A DNA stretch of 64,000 nucleotides from Morella rubra (taxonomy: Eukaryota; Streptophyta; Magnoliopsida; Fagales; Myricaceae), in the NCBI GenBank assembly GCA_003952965.2, contig CM025854.1, forward strand, positions 11,291,588 through 11,355,587, written 5' to 3'. Shown here piece by piece: positions 24,073 to 34,500 of the stretch; the stretch's first letter is position 1, and each line of letters starts with the position of its first letter. The notes under the pieces are model-generated. The model ran no database searches and had not been told where the DNA came from. It saw only the letters and a program-made list of their open reading frames with translations. Both the position numbers and the translations under genes were made by a program.

Positions 24073-25894
24073 AAGTTTGCATGCGGAAAATTACTTACTT
24101 GATCTTGATGAACAATCTTGATCTTCTCTGTGAGTGAATCTTCAATCTTCTTTTAATCTCCAGTCTTATTGATCTCACACCTTGAGTCTTTTGATTTCAC
24201 AACTTAGCAGCCTAAATATTTTGCCTCCTTTCTTTCCACGCTCATAGTCGTCACAGGGTTTCTCTAAGGTTTTGATGGCCAACTACTTAACTAACTATCG
24301 TATAATTAGCCTTTTGAATAAAACCCTAACTATGATAGTACGTAAGATCATTAGGGATATTAGATCTAGGTCGTAGGATCACATGGAAAACTCTTTTCCA
24401 TTATTTCCCTTATATTATTTTATTTCAAATTGTAGACTTATACTAATTGCAATCATGTTCATCAACATATCACAATTCACCCCCGAGTATTTGAGATTGA
24501 TTTGTGAAATCCCTTATTTCCCTTGTATTATTTTATTTCAAATTGTAGACTTATACTAATTGAAATCATGTTCATCAACATATCACAATTCACCCCCGAG
24601 TATTTGAGATTGATTTGTGAAATCCCTTATGCTAACAATTATTTGTTTATTTATCCTTCCACCATGCTATATTCCACATGAGCCTATAGGATCGTAATCA
24701 TATCATTGATTAAGTCCCTAACTCATATAATTTTTAATTTACAATTTGTAACCCAGTAGACTCTCTATCGTTTCCAAAACAATTTCACAAATATATATAT
24801 TAATTTTGAAAAATATTTTCACAGAATTTTATTGGCCAAGGGTTTCTTTTCGAGTCCAACCTTATACAGATATATCAAATATACTGCCTCATCAAGAGAC
24901 TGATAAATTCTTTATTGAGCATTTATACAAACTCATTTATTATGTACAAGACTCAACGTTATCTAAAATATTTGACATAGAAATATCATCACCAAATGAT
25001 TTGGTCAAAGCGTAAGTACACAACAAATAAACCTGCATAAACCTCTCAGGTCTAAGGATACAATAAATTAATTGTGCTGAATACCTTCTCAACATCAATG
25101 ATCATTTCTAGAAGGTATCAATATTTAATCTTGTTCAGAGCATGTATTGTTACAGTGCACCCACTCATTGCTTAAGGTCACCACCTCAATGACAAAGTCC
25201 ATCATCCTATTTAATAGAGGCACAAGAAGTGTAGAACTATTATATATAAACATGTACCTTGGTCTTGAATAATTGTCAAGTGAACAAGGAATCGAAGATT
25301 CATACTCTTCGTCTTTGATTTATTAATCATTGGCATGACTTTTCTATAATGTCACTTAACAATATCTGTTTAATATCTTATGTCACATCATAATACCTAA
25401 TAAATAAATATAAACATATGACATCTAAATAAATAATTATTCAGACAAATGATTTTTAGTGCATAATTCTTAAAGTTATGTGAATAGGTTGTTTCAACAC
25501 CTTCACAATCACATGATGAGGCAATGGCGTGGCCCAAATATTGTACTTCATTTTCACTAATCAAAATAACATTCATTAAAGCAAGTTGTCTTATGCGACA
25601 TATAGTTCAAAACAAAGCATAGCGTCCAAAGCCAAATAACCTGGTTAGACCCTAATTGAGTTGGTAATCGCCAAAATTGAACTGACAAGATAAGAGTTAC
25701 ACGCATCTAAGAGAAGGAGCGGGAGCATCAAAAGCTACCAAATTAAATGGGACGTGCCGCATAAGAAAAGAATAAATGATGTACAACAACTCCCCATGAT
25801 CTCCCGATATTACCGAAAAAGGAACCGTCGTATTGGTCAATAAAAAGACGACCCCTCAGCAAAAGAGAGAAGAAAAGCCAAATAAAAAACAAAA
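24073..25894. other. Spacer between F-box-like remnants A and B
   Basis: AT-rich sequence with a 113-bp tandem duplication (24401-24626). No coding family was recognised. The equivalent spacer in the other copy (54873-55896) is about 1 kb, so roughly 0.8 kb of extra sequence is present here. Confidence 0.45.
24401..24626 (+). repeat. 113-bp perfect-period tandem duplication
   Basis: Two units, 24401-24513 and 24514-24626, begin TTATTTCCCTT and end GTGAAATCCC. They differ by about two bases, so the duplication is young relative to its surroundings. Confidence 0.92.
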
Positions 25895-26625
25895 ATGCAG
25901 CCTCACAAATGAAACCCTAATAGGTCTCTACCTGAAAAAATGTGGGCTGAGGTAATCAGTTGGATGATACATAACAACGTGAGAGAATGGTAGAATCTCT
26001 GCACAATGTCCAAAATATTCAACAAGGTGGCCCATGCACCTGTAGTGTATCATAGATTGAAAATCGAAGACGTCTAGCCCCCGTATCCTCCAACAGAAGC
26101 ATGGGTAACCTTAAGCAACCGATGCTATAAGTGTTCAAAATTTGTATAAGCTCTTCATCAGAGGAAGTGAGAAGATGTGTTCAAAAGAAACTATAGAAGA
26201 AGGAATAAGAGAATTCCAGGCATCGACAAAGGGAGGCAACGCCGAAGGCGAAATATCTAATCGCATTAGCATACTATCATCAAGGAGGAGATTCAAGAAG
26301 AATAGCCATAAGCATTATAACTGAGTTAAAGAATCAATTAAATGAAGCACAAGTGGGAGTAGTTTGAGATGCCATAGGGAACTAGGCGGTAACAAGATGG
26401 GGAAGAACTAAAATACATCGTTTCAGATTGGGAGTAATGGAGTGCCCCTAAGATAAGGCCTGTTTCTTCCTGGTAGAGGAAGACGAGCGCATATTGTTCG
26501 ATGAATGGTGGATCCTCCATAGAAATCACTTCTGCGACGTATGTTATGCGAACAAGGAGTTTACTTACTGCGAAATGTACTTAGGCACTAGCAGAGAAGA
26601 AATAGAATGGACGATTCCTTCCTAG
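25895..26625 (+). pseudogene. F-box-like gene remnant B (At1g67623/At2g35280-like)
   Basis: The start MQP.K.NP and F-box-like segment EVISWMIHNN match the pseudogene at 54142-54872 (MQPSKRNP, EVISWVIHDN). The Sel1-like middle is also shared (LIALAYYHQGG against LLALAYHHQGG). The last 50 or so codons are open, ending in a cysteine motif (FCDVCYANKEFTYCEMYLG) and a stop at 26623. In-frame stops occur near codon 6 and after REW, and a frameshift lies near 26200. F-box proteins of this class join SCF ubiquitin ligases through the N-terminal F-box; this copy cannot make one. Confidence 0.62.
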
Positions 26626-26644
26626 ACCAATGTATAATCATTAA

Positions 26645-29600
26645 TGTCATGTCCCTCGTGCTCGTATTAGTCGTCTCTAAGCTTTTTTTGTAGTAACAGA
26701 GATGCATATAAGGTGAGATTATGGCACGTCGTTATCCTCGGGTCTCAAGACTGTAGTATTTATCTTGGGGTGTGTAAAGACTTATTACTTTATTAAATTT
26801 AGCTGAAGACTTGTAAAATGTATTCAGAAACAATATGGTGAAAATGAAGTCAAGTAGAAGAAGATAAGAAAAATACTTTAAATATAAAGCAAACATCACA
26901 CATACAAAAGTAAGTAGCACACTATCCGTCAGGGTTAGGGATTGGGGAGGACCCTAAGGCCCTTACAAAAACTAGGCTAACACTGAATAAGCCTATATCA
27001 CTAACCCTATTGTTTTAAGCTTATAAACAAACAAGCCAACGTTAGTAAAAGAAAAACAAAAGTATCTTCTTAAGATGAGTCTTCATCGGACGATACGGTA
27101 AGGTCTATCCAGTCTATGTCGGAGTGGTTCGCTCCCACGGGTTCATTCTTGTGAGGAAACTTTGGTGGCAGATTCTTGGGGACAAGGTAGGGCTGGGTGT
27201 CTACAAATACTTCTAGGCCATCAGTTATTAATACTCGGACATAAATGACCAAAACATGGGTGTGAAGCATGTGGGTAATGAAGGAGTAAAAAACCACCCT
27301 AATCTATCTTGGCAGTGAAATAAATATGGACAGGGAAACATGGTGAGTTTTCAGGACTCAGTAAGAGGGAATAAGGGCATGTGATGACAAACATATAAAC
27401 AGTACCTACATACTCGATAAACAGTTCATAATTCAAAGATAATACTAGTATATTTATATGTAGTATGCATGCCATGCTCATGTCTGTTAAAATGCACAAT
27501 GTCTGTAAAATCATTTGTCTTTCATGTTCACTATTTTACCCTCAGAAACAGGGTTATGCGTCCAATCTCCCCTACACTTTAAGATAGTCCTAGGCATTCT
27601 GTTGCCCTAGGACAATGGGTAAAGGCCTATCTGCCTTCTACCCGGGGCCATCCACTACTCGATAGTGATGGTTGCACTCTCCAATGATCGGTACCGTCAC
27701 CCAGTAAACTGTAAAAATTTCCGTTAGTGCAAATATCATATCCTTTATATCATGGATGCAATTGCCATGCAAATGCGATAACCATATCATTAGTGCATTT
27801 TTTTTTAAAAGTATGCCCTTTACCATTAATCACGTGCAATGAAATTCCTTAATCTCGCTTAAAATATCACATGTAAACATGTCACACGATAATTTCAATT
27901 TTGTTATAAATCTTGTAAAAGACAACATTTTATCAAATCCATGATTTTCTAAGAAAACCTAATACTTTTATCAATTCATATCTTGTATTTATTTTCAAAA
28001 TAAATACCATATTAAACTTATACTCAGCCAAACTAATATCCTTAATCAAATCAGCAAGCAATTAAAGACTTAGTTAAAATTTCCATTATTCAAATACAAG
28101 TCCAATATCTAAGTTCAATATTTCAAGTCCAATAAGGACTTGAACTTGGGCTTGCTGACAAGCCCAACTCTTGACAAGATCAATACGTATGGAAGGTTAC
28201 TTGGGTCAGCCCAAAACAATGAAAAAGAGGCCTATTTCATATGACCACTTAAGTTAGGCTTTTTGGGTCCAATAGGGACCTATCCTTGGGCTCCACTTAC
28301 AAGCCTATATTCTAGTAAATAAAATGAGTATTCAAGCCCATTAAAAACAATCCAAGTGATAGAAAACAAGTCAAAATCTGTAGCTATAGAAATAACCCGT
28401 TTTGATGCAAAAACCTAGGTTTTAACAATGACTTCAAATAATCATAACTTTTTCATCCTAACTCCAAATGACTCGAAGTTTTAACTGAAGGTTCCTGATG
28501 GTGTCTATTATAATACCCTCAAATTTAAGATCAATCAGTGGTCTTTTACTATATAAGGTAATTCATTAAGTGCACTGTTAGCACTAATTAAGCAAAACTC
28601 GACTAGGTTTGACCTAATTAACCATATCTTCTTTTTCCACGTAAACCTTTGCATGTAAACTATTCAATCTACTCCTAATAGTCCCTAAATAATTCAGTAA
28701 TCATTTCATGCCATAATTTACATAATTTCATATCAAAATCAATCTAAAGGGTGCAATGTCATAGTTTAACTATAATTTCCATATCTTCAATATTTTCTTG
28801 CATCTATCCATTTTCACTTCATACTTAGCTCATGTTAATCATATTCAAAGGTTTCAGATCACTCCCTAGCATATTACTAACCTCAAATTATGAAAATGCC
28901 AACAACATCACTAACATGTAAACTACCCTTACCTCTCTTGAACTTTTTTGGTCTTTGATGAGGTTCTTGGATTATAAAACCTACATAGAGCTTGCTGTTA
29001 GTATCAAAATCATCATAATAACTTCAAGGATAGCAAATCTCAAGAGAACCTCAACCTTTACCACTTTTCTCCAAAAATTTCTCCTTTTCTTCCTCCTAGG
29101 GAAATTTGGCTACTCTCTCCTCTCCTCTCTCCTTCCTTCTTCTTCCTTCTTCAGCTCTATCTCACTCTCCCTCTCTCTAAGAATGTCTGGATGTGTTGTG
29201 CGAAGAAAAACCTTCACAAAGCCTTCTATTTATACTACTCCTTGACCATAGTTTGTCTCCTAGGGTTAGTTAACTATGCTAGGGTTAATTAGACCATATG
29301 ATCATGTCTACCACTAGGTTAGGGAGTCTATGCAAGGCTTGGAGCTAAATTGGTGGGTGGGGGCGGCAGCAACTCAAAATTTAACAAGTTTTGCATGGTT
29401 TTTAATGATTGCCAATCATTACATGAAAATCAATGGGCTTTGACCGGTTTTGAGAGTCGAAGGAGAGGTGGCATGGGCTGTGGTGATGGTCTGGGCCGAG
29501 TGATGTGTTTCGGAGGCCCAATTCCAAGCTATTTCAAAGCCCAAAGACATAAGAACCTATTTTCCAAGACCAATTACCTTATTTCTTGCAAAAATTCTTA

Positions 29601-30017
29601 AAAATAATCAATAGGGTGCACGACAATCTAGATTAGGTCCTATTGGCTTGGTAATTAAGGGAGTAATGTAAACCAAGCAAAAAGTTTGAAAAAAAGAATA
29701 AGGTTTTATAACAAATTGGAGCTAAATGCATGAAATAAGGGTATTTTAGTATTTTTCCAGCAATAAAATATATATTTTAAAAATTTTCAAGGTACTAAAT
29801 GAGTAAAATTTGAAATTAAATCAGAGAGCTTGAAAAGATAAGAAAGGATATTTTTTCTCATAATTTTTGGTTATGTAAAACTATTTTTAGGGATTTTTCT
29901 CTATTTTAAAACTAATAAAATAATTAAATCCGAAAATAGTAATATAAATACTATTTATTATAATCTAATTGAGAAAATTAGGGTAATTAATGATACTTAG
30001 AGGGTTGGAGTATTACA
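26645..30017. mobile_element. Solo LTR, long-LTR (Tekay/Del-like) family, copy 2
   Basis: It starts TGTCATGTCCCTCGTGCTCG and ends GGAGTATTACA (TG...CA). It is flanked by a perfect 5-bp duplication, ATTAA, at 26640-26644 and 30018-30022. At 3373 bp it nearly equals the copy at 17546-20897 (3352 bp). Shared blocks include GTGCTCGTA near the start, GGGTTATGC in the middle and CTACCCTTACCTCT at 28922. A TATA-like CTATTTATAC lies near 29228. No coding capacity. It sits between the stop of F-box-like remnant B and the downstream LTR of the Tat-like copy, so it is younger than that element. Confidence 0.85.
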
Positions 30018-30168
30018 ATTAAGTAATCAAATCGAGATTATTTATCCTTGTTTGCATTCACATTCATGCAAAAATAGCATAGCAATAGTCGAGATCAAAG
30101 AAAAAACTGTAGAAAACATTCTTGACCTAACCCTATAAAGTCGGTTCCTGCCGAGAATAAGAGGAACG

Positions 30169-30656
30169 TGATGATACCAAATCTGAAGACAACCAGCTCA
30201 CAAGGATCTAAATTTACATAACTAGGCCTAAAAAGAGGCCAATTTGAAGAAATCCCTAAAAGAGAAGCCCAACAAGAATTTGTCAACTAAAGATGTAATC
30301 CACAACTAAGTGGTTCCACGATCGAATACACACGATGAAAGGAAAACCATCCACTACCCAAAAAAATCACGATGTGAGGTAGTTGGAAGAGGAGGAAGCC
30401 CGGCTTTGAGAAAGGAGCAACAAAGGAAAGGTGAAAAATTCACTATAAAAAGGAAGGACGAAAACGAAGAAAGGCAAGTCATTGGCAACGCAACAATTCT
30501 TGATTCAAAGAAATACAGTACAAAAGAACTGACTTGATCATCAGAGGATTTATTGCTCGGTGATAGGGGCTTTTGTTTAAATTGTGCAGGAAAGATTTAC
30601 AAGAGAACGAGAGCGTATTTATTCCGAATAGCCTTCGTAAATCAACTGATTCATCA
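30169..30656 (+). repeat. LTR of Tat-like copy 2
   Basis: It begins TGATGATACCAAAT, matching the LTR at 53502-54020 read on its own strand (TGATGATACCGAAAT). It contains a TATA box (CACTATAAAA, 30441), a GACTTGATCATCAGAGG block equal in position to GACTTGGGCATCGGAGG there, and ends AACTGATTCATCA like that LTR. Length is 488 against 519 bp. A weak purine tract (AAGAGGAAC) precedes it. Confidence 0.65.
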
Positions 30657-31020
30657 TTGACAATCCTCTTGTTGCTGAAACCCGTGCTTGCTTAATGGCA
30701 TGTCAGTGGGCTCACGATCTTTATCTTGATTAAGTTTGTTTTGAAGGTGATTCTCAACTTACCTTCAAGGCGATCTCTGAGTCTATCTTCCTAAATGAAG
30801 GCCCAGTTGCGGAGCTCATTCTCCGGATTAAGTGTCTACTGCAGTTATCACAGGGATTCGAAGATGCTATGGGTTCCGCGTAGTCAGAATTTGGTGCTTT
30901 AAGTATCTCCTTTTTACCGCCTTCTGTTTATATGGCGGATACTTTCGAGCCTCCTTGAGTTTTATCTTTTGAATAAAACTTTTGCTTAGAAAATATATAT
31001 ATATATATATATATCTTATA
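30657..31020 (+). mobile_element. LINE relic: RNase H-like (RVT_3) C-terminal piece
   Basis: The frame starting DNPLVAETRACLMACQW carries the FEGDSQ motif and an open C-terminus ending near 30958. This is the pattern of the RNase H-like domain at the end of plant L1-type polyproteins. An AT dinucleotide run at about 30993-31013 follows. It directly abuts the end of the Tat-like LTR. Confidence 0.55.
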
Positions 31021-31536
31021 AGAGCTACCCCAACTTGAAAGACCATACAATCCTTTCATCTGATCTCTTCTGTTGGACATAGTGAAAAATCTACACAGGC
31101 AGATGCTTTTGAAAAGTGTTTGGATATGCGCTACTTCTTCCGAGTGCTAGATCAAATTGGGGAGGGGGGCGGTGGGGGTGAGGTTTGGGAAAGAACAAGA
31201 CAAAACCATACGTATCAGGGTCAAATTGGGGTTTCCCAAACAGTTCATAGAGGTTTCATACTTATATCACGTCAGTCCAAAAAACAAAAAAATATATTGG
31301 AAAGAATAAGACGTGAAATGTTGACAATTGTTTCCACTATTTACAGAAAATAAAAGGTTCCAGAGGCACAAGGATTGAGAATTACGTGTTGCTGTGCGAC
31401 AGAACAAACATTTTTGGGGTCACGAGTTAAATGTCGAGCTGTTCTATTGGGAAAGTCACAAAGCTACCTTCAACATTAACTGCAAAACAGCTTCGGTCTT
31501 CCATTTACAGAGTCCAACTTCAAAAAGGGGGAGTTT
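31021..31536. other. Intergenic, 3' side of the SnRK1 beta gene
   Basis: No supported gene. The upper part (about 31350-31536) is probably the 3' untranslated region of the minus-strand kinase subunit gene. Confidence 0.4.
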
Positions 31537-34500
31537 TTACCTCTTGAGTGGTTTGTAGAGGACAACCGTGACATATTTAGACTGGAACCTATGGGTTAGT
31601 CCCAAGGCAACCACAGACTGGGAAGCCCAGCCCTTCTCCATGAAAACGTGGTTAAGCACCACATGCTGAGGCTTCGAAGAAGAAGCTTCACCTGAGTTCT
31701 CCATACCCAGGACAGTTAGGTGCAGGTGGGGTGGAACGGCCACAGGCTCCTTCGCAAAATCCTCCTCTGCTGGAAACACATGACTATAGCTATAGTCTGG
31801 CGATGGTGGAGCCTCAAATTCAGCGGAACTCTCCAGGTTTTCAGGCACATTATCCTGCATAAAGCAACAAAAGCTAACAGAGGAACATTAGATGATTGTT
31901 CTAGTTTTGTTGGTGCAAATAGGTCTCACGTCACTAAATTTATTGAGATCAGCTAAAAAAGAAGTCCACGTGAAATCCTCTAATAATGAAAGTAGGTCGA
32001 AAGGAAGTCCAAAAAATGGAAATGCTCCCATGAAAGCTGTTTGAATACATAGACTCAGTAAATTGAAGTATACATTTTTACGATCATTTACTATGACCAA
32101 AAAGTCTGAGAAATGGTGATCCAGACCTTTGATTTGTATCTCTTAAATTAAGGGGCGAGTGGGAACTATTATTATGACTACAGAGTAAGAATTTTATTAC
32201 CCTAGTGTATATTTGTCTTATGTCTGCTTGAAATTTCCATTCCTATGGCATGCAAAAGATTACAAGCAGCTGATGTACACGATTGCACAATATTCCCTAT
32301 TCCCATCTATGTGTGTGTGTGAGTGCGCCCACATGCAAGATTATAGATCTGCTTGGTATGCTTCTTACATCCACTAACTGAATGATCTGGTCTAGCAGGA
32401 AAAAGAAAACAAAAATCCAGGAGAATATATCGATAACAAAATAGGGGAAGCAAAACACATACATGAACGTTGAGAAGATTACAAACATGGCCCATTTCGT
32501 CAGCTACGAAAGGAAGATCTGGGCTATATCTGCATTCACCGTCTACAATGAACTTGTAATGGTATATACCTGATGGTAGGACCATAAGAATTGCGTGGTC
32601 TTTACCAGATCGCTGAAGCATTTTCCTGCAAAAAAGGTGAACCACATGTAGCATATTTCATTCGGTATGTAATTTTCAGCCAAAGATAGTTTCAAATTTG
32701 TTAACCAGACACGATAAAATTTATGTGTAAAATTCTAATTGACTTATGTCACCTAGATGCCCAGTTGTCCCAAGATCCCTCAACCACCACATTGTTACCA
32801 CCATAGTTCCATGTAATCATGGTGGGAATTCCTTGCTCAGTTGGATGATCAACTACCTGAGATTCATTCTGCCACATACTGTTGGGAAAGGGAGGACCAT
32901 CACCCTTCTGCAAGGGAGCTAGAGGAACCTTTAAATGCACAGAAAACAGGCAACCCATCAGTTTAAACGTCAATAACAGTGTAAAGCTCCCGAACTTTGG
33001 CGTCAAAATATCACCAGAATTTTCACTAGTGTCCCATTTGCACAGGAAAACTAGGCAATTCTTAAATGTGTAATTTGCAAAATTCTCCATCATGGACAAA
33101 ATTGGTGGATAGCACACATTACTACAAAGTTCTCCCTATCATATAAACTAACAATGTTTCTAGTGATTCACATAAAACCATCAGAATCAACCAGAAAAGG
33201 CCTTTATGAACTAGCATATTAGCTTGCATCCCTGCAGTGTAGCTACTACTAAGTTGACTTGAACTTGGAATTATCACCCAAGACATCCCATATATCATGC
33301 AAAACTACACCATTTAAAATTACCAAAAATGAAGAAGAATCAAGGTTCTAACTCGAAACAGAAATTTATATCTCAACCCAACCTACTCAGAAACGTGGAT
33401 TTCAGGCTTTTAGCTCAAGGGCAGCTACAATCCTCCAAAAGATCTGACCACAAAAAGTTTTTTTGTTACAAATTCAATAGATTCAAGAGTTCTTTTTCTT
33501 CATTTTCTGGGTAAGTTGATATATAACTCAAAAACTAAACAATGGCAGGGCAAAAGCCCATAGTTACAACCAGAGTTCCGAGAGGCACATGAGGGTCTGG
33601 AAAACCGTAGACTACACAAAACAAAACATATAAGTGCCACCCATTGCAGGAACAGAAGGGCTCCTTACAGGCCATCACCAACGCATGACGATCATATAAT
33701 CCACACCAGAGTTCATTTTCAGTATGTCACAGAGCATGGGTCTTAAAAGTCCTAAAACCAGAGTATAGGTCCCAAAACCAGAAACTAAGAAAGAACAGGC
33801 CCTAATTTCCAATTTTCCCTGCAAGCTTCCCCTTCTCCCTCCCCCTCCCCCTCCCCCTCCCTGTCCACAGTAGATGCTATTTATACCCAACGAACCTCAT
33901 GTTCTTAAGGCTCTAGTAGGGCCATAAAGAATTCCAAGGCCTTAGGAAGCATTAGAGATCAATTAAACCTGAGGGATGTTCATCGAGGACTGGAACGAAA
34001 TGTTCCACTGAATCGCTGCATTGCACCCTGAACATCTTTTGCATCACGCACATGCACATGCCAGCACAATGTATATGCCCGTGAATTCAATTGCTCAAAC
34101 TCTCCAGTCACAAGCCTCGTGGAAATATCATTTTGGAATTTTCCCTAACTTCCTATTCAAAAGAATTCAGAATCGATCTATGAAGCCTGGTGTTGAGTGG
34201 ACTCGACTATTCATTTGACAGAAGAATTTCAAAGTTAATATAGGAACAAAACAAGCAAAGAATTGACTTGAAGCAATACAGGCATTTAAAAATTCTAGTT
34301 CCAACACAGGTTTTTCAGTACATGAGGCAAAGATCAATAAATAACAAAAGATAAATATCAGTTGGATTGGAGTACAGTGGAACCAGTTGAATGCCTCACT
34401 GCCTTGCAGACAATGTAATCACCTGTACATATCCAAATGGGATCAACCATCTTTACTTCTGTATTGGGTAATTACTTAGAGACAAAATTCCACCCCTCAA

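Larger units (their letters stand above)
23610..30656 (+). mobile_element. Degraded 3' part of a Tat-like gypsy element, copy 2
   Basis: Order on the plus strand: F-box-like remnant A (23610), remnant B (25895), spacer, then an LTR at 30169-30656. This repeats the order found on the minus strand at 56511-53502. The piece after B is interrupted by a solo LTR (26645-30017). No pol is visible upstream, so only the 3' region survives or the 5' part was deleted. The 5' boundary is unknown; the start given is the first matching gene. Confidence 0.6.

Noticed and set aside
24806..25015. 69-codon open frame in the A-B spacer
   Set aside because: AT-rich codon use, no domain, and no match to the equivalent spacer in the other element copy.
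30993..31013. AT dinucleotide microsatellite
   Set aside because: Ordinary simple repeat at the LINE relic end. Noted only as a boundary marker.
31120..31353. 77-codon open frame with a Gly-rich stretch
   Set aside because: The glycine run comes from a GGGGGTGGGGG tract. There is no domain, and it lies in the 3' flank of the kinase subunit gene.
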